Origin: Urophycis tenuis
Taxonomy: Eukaryota > Chordata > Actinopteri > Gadiformes > Phycidae
Length of the DNA: 64,000 nt
Assembly: GCA_036785325.1 (NCBI GenBank)
Contig: JAXIVH010000044.1
Coordinates: forward strand, 1,180,001 to 1,244,000
Reading direction: 5' to 3'
Below the pieces are notes generated by a model that searched no databases, was not told the origin of the DNA, and was given only the letters and a program-made list of their open reading frames with translations. Position 1 is the stretch's first letter, and each line of letters opens with the position of its first letter. A program made the position numbers and the translations under genes. Shown here piece after piece: positions 34,020-45,078 of this stretch.

Positions 34020-35122
34020 TGTAACCAAACAGTAGAATAATAATTCAGAGTCCTGATAGCAGTTTACTATCCATCCCAGGATTTATTAAAAACAATATCT
34101 GGGACCAAAGTACATCACACCTCGTAATGGCTTGGAACATTCAAGTATCAAAATATCAATGAGGGTGGTTATGTATCACAAATGGTATTTAAATGAACAT
34201 TGAAATACATTGAGTTTTTTTTTTTTTTTCAGTGTTTCACTCCATAAACAAACAAACAAAACAAAAGTATCTTTGCAGGTAAATTTCAATTGTCCATTCA
34301 GGTAAGTATCAAAAGTTTATCCTTCAAAAAGAAAACACCAAAATGGCTGGCCAGCAAAAATATATATAGAGCTCTTTTATATTTTGTAGTTGATGTGTAT
34401 GTAGTGCAAAGGGGGATTTGGGCTAGGACTGTTTGCCTGAAGAAGGGCCAAGGGTGGCGCGAAGACGTCTCCTCTGCAGCCACCGGGACACCTGGACAGT
34501 CTCTCTCCTCTCTCTCTCTCTTCTGCAGCCAACCGTCGCGTGCAACGTGTTGGACTATCAATGGAAAATTACAGTGCTAAGGGTATTGTACCAGAGCACG
34601 GAGGCAACGTGTTGAACTGTGCAGTAACCAGGCATCACTGAGCCCGCGATTCCCACTCATAACAAGTCACATTATGAGTAATTTACACAAGAGTAAAAAT
34701 AAGTAACATTTAGAGAAAATAAAAAAATACTTTGCTTCACAGCATAGCTTGATAGCATTCTGCTTCATTCAAATCACGCAGTATGTGCGTAGCATTACAT
34801 ATCAGCAAATCAATTATCTTAATTTGGCTATTTAGCTCCACTTTGATATATTGAAAACATCAGGGGAACATTAACAACATAACATATGAAATATTGAAGC
34901 TCACCTATCAATGGAAAATTACAGTGCTAAGGGTATTGTACCGGAGCACGGAGGCAACGTGTTGAACTGTGCAGTAACCAGGCATCACTGAGCCCGCGAT
35001 TACCACTGGAGGCGGAAAACAGCTGGGTGTCGTAAAACAAACTGTCGTGATGCTTCTTAAAGGCCATGCACACAAAATAGAAACGGAACTGATAACAAAT
35101 CACTCGTTACCCCTGGGTTACA
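34020..35122 (-). mobile_element. Solo LTR with 4-bp target duplication
   Basis: A 1,103-bp element from TGTAACCA to GGGTTACA, flanked by CTTG at 34016-34019 and 35123-35126. The minus strand has AATAAATCCTGGG near the left end, so it reads leftward. It contains an internal direct repeat of about 100 bp (near 34.56-34.66 and 34.91-35.01 kb). Related to the LTR at 49365-50534. The host is the diverged edge monomer of array II; intact monomers show the uninterrupted GGTTGCTCACAGACAAAACT. Confidence 0.87.
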
Positions 35123-35220
35123 CTTGCTCAGAGACAAAACGGCGATAGGTTGAATGAAGTCTACCCAGCGGCTAAAAACATAGCTTCAACGTCAACGGAA
35201 TCGTTTCTCTTTCTACGAAA

Positions 35221-35540
35221 TCGATACAGCTAAATACATACCTTAACGAAAAGTCGAATTATTAACTCGCAAAGGATGAAGATCATCAAATTCACCTTAG
35301 TTGAATCCTCCGTTGGCAGTGGACAGCAATGACCGTGACTAGTACGTATGAGTCGTAAAAACATTAGGTGACGTATTCCGATCCTCGCTCAGCGATTGGT
35401 CCGTTGAGCGCCGAGCTCTGCTCAGCATCGCTCCGCCATTGGCCGATCGCTGCTCAACTCTGCTCAGCTTTGGTCAACCATTGGTCGGTTAGCGTGAGCT
35501 TAGGGACTTGGCGGAGAGTTTGCCTGACGAAGGCGAACGA
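35221..35540 (-). promoter_or_regulatory. Candidate minus-strand promoter with three CCAAT boxes (copy II)
   Basis: Three CCAAT boxes on the minus strand (+ strand ATTGG at 35395, 35438 and 35480), the same 43- and 42-bp spacing as copy I, plus a CRE-like TGACGTA at 35369-35375 that is mutated in copy I. Further along the minus strand is a strong donor-like AAG/GTATGT at about 35235, which could end a first exon. It faces satellite array II. NF-Y binding at the CCAAT boxes is the usual expectation but is untested. Confidence 0.5.
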
Positions 35541-35701
35541 CCCCCCCCCCCCCCCCCAAGTCCCCATTGCGCAACCCTGGGATCGACCAAAAAGGACAAG
35601 TACGTCTCGCTGAGGCCCGCGGGAAGGCGCGGTTTGACATCACGCCCCGCCCACATCACGCACAGGTGCCTTCTGGGATTTGTATGCGCCCGACCGGTAC
35701 G
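35541..35701. other. Poly-C tract and GC-rich sequence
   Basis: A C run at 35541-35557 followed by CAAGTCCCCATTGCGC, shared with 21.58-21.64 kb. This is the empty site for the I-clade LINE. The sequence then diverges from its paralog. Confidence 0.6.
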
Positions 35702-36573
35702 CGTATTTACGAATCCTACTATGGCCACGCCAAGTCCCGCCCTATGCCTACGCCTGATTGGCTGAGCTCAATGAGTGCCGCGTAGCTAATCTGAGGTAAA
35801 CTAACCACTGTTCTTTTCAGTCATGTTGATTTGTTGATTTGCTTTTTATCATCCTGTTTACGTTGTAGTGTACAGTATGTTGTGTGTGTCTTAAGCTGCG
35901 CTGGAACTTTGAATTTCCCAATGGGGATCAATAAAGTATCTATCTATCTATCTAAAACCTGAATTATTATTTTATTTTATATTATTGTGTTAAATGTTCC
36001 AAATGTAAAGCACTTTGAGCTTCATTCTGTGTATGATATGATATATCATACAAATAAAGCTTATTAATACTAATAATTCAACTGTAGTCAATCAATATTA
36101 ATGGCACGTATGTGTCAAAGACATTTTGTTTAATGTATGCATGTATTCAACATAACCTGTGCAATAGAGGCTATATGTATAGGACAGGAATTTTTTCAAC
36201 AACATTATGGTGTTTCTGTGAGTGGTTATTAGCCTACTGATCGTCTGTTCACGCAATGTGGCATAGATTATGATATCACATTGATATGATATATGATAGT
36301 AGTGCTAAAAGGGCATTGTAAACAGAATACGAAAGGTATATTCCTTGCGTGTCAATAAGGCAATAACAACAACGATGCGGACACGCGGAATAGCAGAGTG
36401 CAGCGGTGTGTACAGCGGCGTGTACACAAATGCGTATCATCTGTTTCGCAAACACAAATTTGTTTCGGCGTAACGATGCGGACACGCGGAATATGCTTCC
36501 TCATTGAGCTCAGCCAATCAGGCGTAGGCATAGGGCGGGACTTGGCGTGGCCATAGTAGGATTCGTAAATACG
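35702..36573. repeat. Foldback structure with 74-bp perfect inverted arms
   Basis: Arms at 35702-35775 and 36500-36573 are perfect complements over 74 bp. The loop of about 720 bp contains a LINE-like 3' end (TTTGAATTTCCCAATGGGG, then AATAAAG and a TCTA repeat, about 35.91-35.95 kb) and a short direct repeat (GATGCGGACACGCGGAATA near 36.38 and 36.47 kb). No gene seen. Confidence 0.8.
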
Positions 36574-36714
36574 CTGCCGGTCCCAGCAGGCCAAGGATGT
36601 CGCAATTTGATGACATAATGACCGATCGCGATAGGCCGGTATAACAAAAATCTCTATCGTTGGCCAAATTTTTATCGCATACCGCTTATACCGTTTATAT
36701 CGCCCAGCCCTACA
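36574..36714. mobile_element. Right end of a small hAT-type element
   Basis: Ends in ATATCGCCCAGCCCTA, the same terminus as the complete element at 37497-38448. The other end is absent, apparently replaced by the foldback structure. Confidence 0.55.
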
Positions 36715-37496
36715 GGAGGGTTTTGGGAAGACTATCAATAGGTCACACTCTGACAACATCATCTAATGTTGCAAAAGCCCTTTTTACATCCTCTAGTAGT
36801 TCATTGGTTGCCAAACGGTGTGCCGTGAGGCAAGTCCGGTGTGCCGTGGGATTTTGTGACAACCATACATTATTATTGCAATATACAACTACACAAAAAT
36901 AATTATTTTTTAATTTACTATATCAGTACTTTATATGCACCCATTTCATAATACAGAGGGTTAGGGGTTAGTTGCCCAGGTGGGAATTATAAGACTATGA
37001 CACATCAAAGGCTGTAAGACAACATTAAAACAAAGAAACACAAGAGAGGGAAAATTGAGAATTCTTGTGCGGAACAAAACACCAACCACCAGTGCAGAGA
37101 CTGCCGACAACCCACCCCCGAAAAAAAAAAGAGGAAGAAAACTGTCAACAGACAGTATCATGACAGTTATCTGTCTTATGGCTTCAGTTGGACCAGGGAT
37201 GTCAACAGTCCTCAGCCCGAGTGCGTCTGTCGAGAGAAGTTAGTTAATGCTAATGTAGCAGGATGGATGTGTTGCCATCTGTAACCTTCTCTCCCTGCTC
37301 CTTTTTACCTGTTGGTTTAGTCCAATTAACATGTGCCCATAAGAAAGGGTAGATTGAGGCCACCTGTGTGGATCTCTTGTGGGTGACTGTTTGCTGTCTG
37401 TATCCCTGGACTGCCTTCCCACCACCATCCGGGGCAGAGAGCTGCTTGGCTGCCAGTGTGTCAGAAAAACACTCATGCAGGCTATTCCCGTTCACC

Positions 37497-38448
37497 TAGG
37501 GCTGGGCGATATGGACCAAAAGTCATATCTCGACATTTTCAAGCAGAATATCAATATAAGATAAATATCTATATTTGTTGACGCAATAACATATTTGCTG
37601 TTGCCGCGCTCCAACTCGTCATTCTACATGGGTGGCGCCGCTGTGCGTTCATTTCCAGCCTGCCTGCGTCGCGGTGCTCATTAATCTGCCTTGCTGATTG
37701 CAAACTCAATCTTTAATTTGGGTGTAGGACAGGGTAGCTAAACATTTTAAAATGAATGAGTCAAAAACAGTCAGAGCAAGATGTGGCAAATGTCACCATT
37801 CTCGAATTTGACAATGCGGTCCCGACGTTACAGGAACGATAGCCTATGCCGAAATCGTTTTATTGTAGCCTAGTATAGTAGAAACTATATGAATGTTTTA
37901 ATAAAAGGCAAAATTCTGCAATCGTAGCAAAACAGTGGGTGCAGTCAGTCTATGCATAGCATCTTAAATAGGCTAAGCAGCGGCAATGTTTCTTAAAAGA
38001 CGGATCAGAACGCTCCGATGCTTCGTGAAATATATATATATATATATATATATATCGTCAGTTATCATAAAATATCCGTTATGTTATCGTCCATTCATTT
38101 GATATTTTATGTCATCTAGCCAACGTGTCATTTAGATTCGATGTAGCCAGCGAAAGCGAATGAAAGAAGCGCAGTCGCGGAGAAGTTGCCTGCCCACGAA
38201 AGTCTGCTGCAGCGTCGCTACAAAGTATCTGTGAAAGCCACACGTTGTACACAGAGAGATAGTGCCTCGCAGAGAAGAGAACGAAATAGCAGGCGGCAGG
38301 CGCGGCTCGAAACGGCTGTTATTTGGAACAAAGTGCTGTACTTTAAACGCAAATGAAACTATATCGATATTGACGATAGCGTCTCGTTCCATATCTTGTT
38401 TGAAAAAATATCGATATATTTAAAATATCGATATACCGCCCAGCCCTA
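37497..38448. mobile_element. Non-autonomous hAT element (952 bp)
   Basis: The terminal inverted repeats are TAGGGCTGGGCG and CGCCCAGCCCTA, with 8-bp target duplications CGTTCACC at 37489-37496 and 38449-38456. It has no transposase. It contains an AT microsatellite near 38.03-38.05 kb and several ATATCGATA motifs. Nested in the solo LTR. Confidence 0.92.
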
Positions 38449-39064
38449 CGTTCACCTCCATTGAGGTGTGTTGGTCTTGGTCGCTTTGCCATCAGCACCT
38501 TCCTGGAGTGCTATGGTATTGCTTCTAGCCCTCGGAGTGGCTTCCCATGCTTCCCGCTACTCTCTGCCCAACCCCGGATAACTGGGATGATGGAAGACAG
38601 TTCTGGCACTGCTGTTTTTGTTTCAGTGGATTTCCATTTGTGTTCAATGTCAGTTTTCCCTTTATTTATGTGCTCTTGAGAAAGTGTGCATGTCATTGTT
38701 TAATTTTATTTGTTTTTTTGTTGTTGGTGCAACCACTGACTGTACTGAGTACTAGTTAAAGGTCCCATATTATGCAAAATGCACTTTAGAGCGGTTTTCT
38801 ATCAATAATATGCATCCCCGGCCTGTCTACAATCCCTCCTGATATGAAAAAAGTTCATCCTCTCGTTTTTTTGCTTTCTTAGTCTTTAGAAAATGTGCGC
38901 TAAAACGGGCTGTTTGAGAAATGGTCTGCAAATGACGTCAGCAACAGACTCGGCCGCTCCCCTCAGGCTGGTGGCAATGCCTCCGGTGAAGGTTTGCCAC
39001 GCCCCTAACAAAGTTTCTAAACACCGCCATTATTCGGCTCGCTAGCGTTGCTCCGGTTGGCACA

Positions 39065-40885
39065 ATGGCGAAGGTACGAGCTGGAAGAAGTGGTTGCTCT
39101 GTTGTTGGCTGCACAAATGAGCACACAACTCTTTATAAACCTCCCTCTTCGGAGGTTCTGAGGACTCAATGGGTGAATTTCATTTTTGATGGTGATGTCC
39201 CTACAGCAGTTCCCAAAGTGCTGTATGTGTGTGCTAACCATTTCACGTCGGACTGCTTCATCAACGAGGGACAGTATAAAACTGGATTTGCTAAATCCCT
39301 GCGGATTAAAAATGGATCGGTACCAACTGTCCGCGATCCAACTACGAACGTGGAAGCTGTAAATTTGAACATTTTATTCTGATTTACTGTTTAGCTGGCT
39401 TGGCGGCCCCTGTTAGCATGGCAGCTAGCATAAAGTACTGTTGGGCCGCGACATAGTCTGCTTATACTAAAGTTACGTTAAAACTAGGGCCGGGACTTTA
39501 ACGCGTTCATTAAGATGAATGAATGACACAAAAATAACGCATTTTAATCGCCCTTATTTTTGCACCGCGGAACGTTTATCACCGGGTGAGTTTCAGGTTC
39601 ACCCATTATACTGGAGCAGTGATCACTGCCTGAGGCGTTTTGAACGCAGCTCAAACCGACTGGTGCCTCTGCACGGCGACCAAGCTTTGATAAACACGCA
39701 CCGGTTTACAGTATCGTCCCGCATTTTAGCGGTCATGGCCACGAGTGGCCGTGGAGCTGAGAACAGCAGAGTTTCCTCTGCTGCAGCAGAATAGCGGACA
39801 TGTCGTAGCTACAGACATGTCACTGTCTCGGGTGCATTTTGTTATTATAGGACTTCAACCTCAGAACTCTCTGTCATCAGACTGTCCTGGCCTGTGCATA
39901 CAAACAAACTGTGTTTTGTTGCTTACCTTATGTATTCAGTCATTGTTCAATGGTATATTAAAATGCATGTGAAAAAAATGTTTCTCACTGTTCTCAGATA
40001 CATAGTGGGGGGAGGGATGATTACATTTGTTCTGGGAAGATGTTTTTTTCTAACCCCTGTGTGCTTGTTATAGACCAGCTCATCAAAAACATCAACGGCA
40101 CAGATTCCTGCATCAAGAGATGTTGCATGCCAGACAGAGATGGAAACACGATGTGTAGGCACACAGCTGTCCTTCAAGACTCTACGGGCTTCTTACAGGA
40201 GTGCAGGTAAACAGCCAGCTTCATTAGGCTGCATTTACTTGGGAAGAAGTTAGTAAGGAGTTACATGTTATCATAAATATAATAAAGTTTCTGACATTTT
40301 AGATTTTTTTCTTTTGTTATTACAGACTCTACTTGGCGGCAATGTACTACAACGAAAACGCCAACCGACCACAAGCAAAGACGGACCAAGGTGTACCCCT
40401 CTTCAAGGTGCACTTCCCGAAGGCATTGAAGGGAGAGTGTAGAGCAAAACCCCTAAAGACAGAGCCAACATACAGTAAGAGTTTACTTTTTAATTTTTTA
40501 TACCAAAACTAAAGGATTTTTTTTAACTTGTTGCACTTACAATCTATAAACATTTCAACAATAAATAACTGTATAAAGTAATACACACACACAGACAAAC
40601 CTTATGAAAAATAATAAATTAGATAAAGTGTCAGGAGGTAATGAGCAAAACACTTTCAGTCTCTGAAAAAAGTCAACAATGTCTGTGCATTTCTTGTATA
40701 AAACAGGGTATGTAGTGGACATGATGGACCTCATCTTCGAGAAGGTGTTTATGGACCCGGCACCCTACACTGATGCAGTCCTGGCAATCCCTGTTCCTGA
40801 AGACCTTGCTGCACAGTTTGAGCGGCCAGACAAGGGGGAGGTCATTGCGGGTTATGTGTCCCGCTTCAATCAAGCAGCTGTTTGA
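39065..40885 (+). pseudogene. Kolobok THAP protein, internally deleted
   Basis: The first exon starts at ATG 39065 and has a THAP zinc finger: CSVVGC, LRTQWVNF, VCANHFTSDCF and a C-terminal SVPTV. Later exons are 40074-40206 (with VACQTE and VGTQLSFKTLR), 40326-40474 (with MYYNENANRPQAKT and LFKVHFPKA) and 40707-40885 (with VVDMMDLIFEKV and GYVSRFNQ, then a stop). These match the start and the end of Kolobok proteins. The DDE core that should lie between the second and third exons is absent, and their phases do not match, so a large internal deletion is likely. THAP domains bind transposon DNA. Confidence 0.75.
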
Positions 40886-41483
40886 ATCCCACGTAGTGAC
40901 CTGTGGCATCAGGAAACTCCGTTTGGATTCTAAGGACCACACAAGCTGGGATGACGACCCGGATTCTGCGTCCCAGCAAGCCCCAACACCAGCTCACAAA
41001 AGAGCGATATGCAAGGTACCTGTAACGACTTCAAGCAATTGGACAAGATATAGCAATTACTTTTTTGTTTTGTATCCCATTTTATTTTTATGGATTGCCT
41101 GCTAAAACATATGGCTACTAAGAGCACTATCCCTCCTCTCGTCTCCTCCCCTCTACTACTACCACTAAACTATTTTCACACACTCTCTGTGTTTCTACAG
41201 ATTCTCCATCCCTGAGTCTACACCTGCGTGGTACCCGTCAACCTGCTCTAACACCGGCCTGCCATCCATCCCATCGGGCTGACATGTTTCCTCCTGCCCC
41301 TACTCCCACCAGAAGCTTCGTTGCGTTGAACATTTAATGTGTTTATGTGGAGTTGTACATTTTTTTCTTGTCTATACACATCTATTATATATATCTATTA
41401 TTTTGTTATGCTACTTTGTTTTGATTAGCACAGTTATAACTTATTTGTTAGTAATGCAATGTCAATAAATGTTTAAAAAGTGT

Positions 41484-42509
41484 CTACAAAATTTGGCTTG
41501 CATTCTGGAGCGAGTATACATTGAGGCATACAGGCTCCAATCCAGGATGGTCCACCATGCATTTCTGGTTCCCCTCAACCTTCTGCAGCCGTCTGGTAAC
41601 CTGCAAACAAGGTACTGCAAACAATAAATGCCATTGTGTTTCATAAGTATGAAATAAACCATAATCAAGACAAACTAGTTTTCACTTTGAATATGTAGAT
41701 ACTACCTGTGCTATCTCAAGACAGCAGACATTTTCCTGATCTGTGGGAATGGTGTTGCAGTTTCCACACAAACACCTGTCAAAAGAAAATTAGTTAGAAT
41801 TTTGAATGCAAGTACACAAGCATAGTTGGATAAGAAGTAAGATTTTCCTAACCATGTCAAGTGCATAAAACTTGTGACATTTGAATAATGTTGAGATGGA
41901 AAACAGTGGCATTTTAATCAACATTACACTGCCTCGATTTTCTGCCAGAATGACACATTACTGATACAGACAGACATATTTATGCTGAAATACAAAAGTA
42001 AATCCTAAAGACCTAGAACAACAAACGTCAGGGTGCTGTTACGATGAAACACCTCTGCTAAAACAATCACAAACTTTGCAAAATATATAATTTAGGTTAG
42101 GCCTACTATGCAAGCATCGTTTGATAGCCTACTAGTTTCTACATTATAGATTTATCCGTAGATAGCAAGAATACAGTCAAGAGAGATAAGTATAATGTTA
42201 CTACACTATTTACAAAATTGCTCATTCACCAAAAAAGCTCGAAGTAACAAAGATACAGCGAAGACGTAACCGTTAGCAGGAGCTAACATGTAAGTAACAG
42301 TGTAATAACACACAGAACGTAAAAAAATAAATATATAAAATCGCATGATATATGTAACTTACCATTCAGAAACCTCCTGCGGCAGCCGCAGAGTAAGAAT
42401 TTCAGCCGGCGTCTCTCCCTCTGGGTCAGATTCAGGCTCAAACTGGTAGGGTTGAACTAGAGTCTCTCTATAGTACTCTAGGTTGAACCACAGAGTTTCT
42501 GCCAGCCAT
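41484..42509 (-). CDS. Cysteine-rich protein with P2X7-C-terminal-like ('ballast') domain
   Basis: Three exons on the minus strand: about 42509-42363 (LEYYRETLVQPYQFEPESD), 41775-41706 (CLCGNCNTIPTDQENVCCLE) and 41600-41484 (KCMVDHPGLEPVCLNVYSLQ, then stop). The junctions are in phase: GAATG/GTAAGT joins a G-initial exon to give EWCLCG. The C-x-C-G-x-C, CC-x-E, C and HPxxxxVCL spacing matches the zinc- and cysteine-rich C-terminal region of vertebrate P2X7 receptors, which also occurs in stand-alone proteins and transposons. The protein ends soon after the VCL motif, shorter than usual. The exact start codon is not clear. Role in transposition unknown. Confidence 0.7.
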
Positions 42510-45078
42510 TGGCCGAGTCAGTCTGTAAACATTAGCACATGGCTATGGAGCCGAGGCTCGGCTCCGTAGGGACCACGCCCCTCGCAGAGAGGTGGGCGTG
42601 GTCTGGTGTAGCTCATTTACATAAAAGAGACAGGCCCTGAAACAGACCGTTTTGAACAGAGCTGTTTTTAGGTGATGAAGAGAGACCTACAATATTTGAT
42701 CCAAAGGCAATTTTGACCAAAGCATGTCACAGACATGTCTTTGACACACCTGGGAACTATTTTAATTTGTGGAAACGGGGCATAATATGGGACCTTTAAT
42801 TCTGCCCTGGAGCCCCTCCCCCTTTTTCATCTCCCATGTTGACTAGATGTTCGTATCAACTTTACTTTATCACGTTTGCAATTTTACTGTGCAATATGTG
42901 TGTGTAGTGTGTGTGACATGTGTGGCCTTGTTGAAATGTCCTCTTCCATTTCTGTGGCGAACCCCTTCCTTAGTGCTACTCCCATCTAGCTAACTTGTGT
43001 AGCTTCCTCCACCTAGCGGGTTGGGTCTGGGCCCATGTTAACTGCCATCTGCCTTTATGGTAGTCAAAGCTTAATTTATTTGTCTTAATGTCTTCTCGTC
43101 TTTGACAATAAATTATCTGTTTTGTATCATATGTGTGTCTGTCTTCAGTATATAATGTACCTGTGTGTGCTTTTTGGGATAGAAATAAATGGGTGTTACC
43201 CAGGTCCCCTAAGATTTCTGGGGTGGCGTAGTCGAGCAATTCCCCCATCATGCCACACTAACATGGTCCCAAGCAAGCTGAAGAGGCACTTGGAAACTAA
43301 ACATCCCTTCCATGTTGAGAGGAACTTTGCCTACTTCAAAAGAGCTGATCTGAGCGGGATCTGAACCAGAGGCAGAAAGACCGTTTGTTGGATTGTGTAA
43401 AAGTGTCTGATGGAGGCTAGTTACATGCTAGCAGAGCTTATTGCAAAGCAGAAGAAGCCTCACACAATTGCGGAGACACTCATCCTTCCCGCTTGCAAAA
43501 AAATTGTAGGTGTCATGCTGGGTCCAGATGCCGCAAATGAGCTATCCAAAGTTCCGTCGTCTGATAATACAATCAGTTAAAGACATTGAGCAACATTTGA
43601 CAGAGAAACTGCAGGCGAGCGGCAGATTTTCCCTACAAATAGACAAATCTACTGACATAAGTGGGGCTGCCCAACTTCTGGCAAACGTCAGATATGTTGA
43701 TGGTGACTATCAAAGAGACTTTTTTCGTCTGCAAAGAAATGGAAAGCCATACTACGGGAGAAGAAATATTCAGGGTAACTAATAACTATTTAAAAGACAG
43801 TCTGACCTGGAATATGTGCGTCAGTCCTTGCACAGATGGTGCGGCATGCATGACGGGGAGAGTGAAAGGATTTATTGCTAAGGTGAAAGCACAAAACCCA
43901 CATATTGTGACAAACCACTGCATTTTGCACCGAGAGGCGATTACTTGCCAAAACCATGAGTTAACTGAGGTGCTGGATCAGGCTGTGCAGACTGTGAATT
44001 ACATCAAATCAAGGCCCCTGAAATCTCGCCTCTTCTCCCAGCTGTGCGCCGAGATGGGAGCCGACCACCAAAGCCTGATCCTCCACACAGAGGTACATTG
44101 GCTGTCACGGGAGAAAGTCCTATCCCGTCTTTATGAGCTTCGGGAAGAGCTTTTGGAATTTTCACGTGAACACACTGTCCCACATAAGGACAAGGTCGCG
44201 GATGAGAGGTGGTGTGCCAGGCTGGCTTACCTTGCAAACATATTTGGGCATCTCAACGAGTTAAACGCCAAGCTTCAGGGCGGGAATGAAAACATTTGAT
44301 CATCTACAGACAAGATTCGGGGGTTTATGGGCAAACTTATCCTGTGGCGCGAGGCTTTGGAACAGGGCTCCATGGACATGTTCCCGCTGGCATCAGCAGC
44401 GCCACAGGCAGCTAGGGAACGTGCTGTATATGCCGAACACCTTCAGACCTTAAAAGAGAGGTTTGAGCGCTATTTTCCACTTGTGGCTGACATCGAGGAC
44501 TATGACTTGATCCGAGACCCATTCAACCAGGAATCCTCAACAGAAAAGCTCACTATGAAAGAGAGAGAGGAGTGCGCAGAGCTCCGCGTAGACCGCACAC
44601 TGAGACTCAAATATAGTGAGCTCTCACTGGATCAGTTTTGGTTGGCTTCTGCATCGGAGTACCCAAGCATCTCCCACCGCGCGATTGAGCAGCTTCTACT
44701 TTTCCCACTACCTACCTGTGTGAGTTGGCGTTCTCTACTTTGGTTCACATGAAGAACAAGAGGAGGTCAGGGCTCTCTGTTGAACAGGACTTGCGAGTGG
44801 CCCTCTCCTTAGTGCCACCAAGGATTTAAAAAATCGGTACGCCCCAACAGGCACACGTATCTCACTAATACGGTAAATATTTACAATAGCACATGTTTCA
44901 AGGCTGATTCAAAATGTTACATTTATAATTTGTAGGTCAGGACCATGGACAGTGCAGCTTCCTTGTATTGACAGTTCTCTGTGCTGAATTTCCTTTTAAT
45001 TTTGTGACCTGTTTGGTTTAAATGCTGCTTTGATGAAGCCTAAATTGATATATAGATAGAATTTGAAGTTGTAAATTC

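Larger units (their letters stand above)
38760..42795. mobile_element. Kolobok-like transposon with THAP and P2X7-like genes
   Basis: A 4,036-bp element with termini AGGTCCCATATTATG and CATAATATGGGACCT, flanked by TTAA at 38756-38759 and 42796-42799. It carries a + strand gene beginning with a THAP domain and a - strand gene for a small cysteine-rich protein. The two genes converge near 41.4 kb. TTAA and THAP together point to Kolobok; piggyBac also uses TTAA but has different termini and no THAP domain. The transposase catalytic core is missing. Confidence 0.85.
37254..43257 (+). mobile_element. Solo LTR nested in the hAT, itself hit twice
   Basis: Starts TGTAGCAGGATGG and ends CATGCCACA, flanked by CTAA at 37250-37253 and 43258-43261. 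Removing the two inner elements leaves about 1.0 kb. A GACAATAAATT polyadenylation signal lies near 43.10 kb, about 150 bp before the end, so it reads rightward. It splits the BED-finger codons of the hAT transposase, which join cleanly when it is taken out. Confidence 0.85.
37055..44840 (+). pseudogene. hAT transposase (ZBED5/SCAND3-like), split and frameshifted
   Basis: The N-terminal piece (37055-37253) has a basic PPPKKKRGRK stretch and, in another frame, the first Cys pair of a BED zinc finger. The LTR insertion lies exactly inside this finger. The frame resumes at 43262 with SKLKRHLETKHP. Core pieces follow: IDKSTDISG (first catalytic Asp region), CTDGAACMTGR, NHCILHREA, VHWLSREKVLSRL, and near the end a dimerisation region with ASEYPSIS. 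Several frame changes occur (near 43.36, 43.7, 44.3 and 44.72 kb). The family performs cut-and-paste transposition. This copy cannot encode a full protein. Confidence 0.8.

Noticed and set aside
35368..35613. 81-codon plus-strand frame, also present at 19448
   Set aside because: It overlaps the CCAAT-box region in antisense and ends in a poly-C tract; conservation is explained by the segmental duplication.
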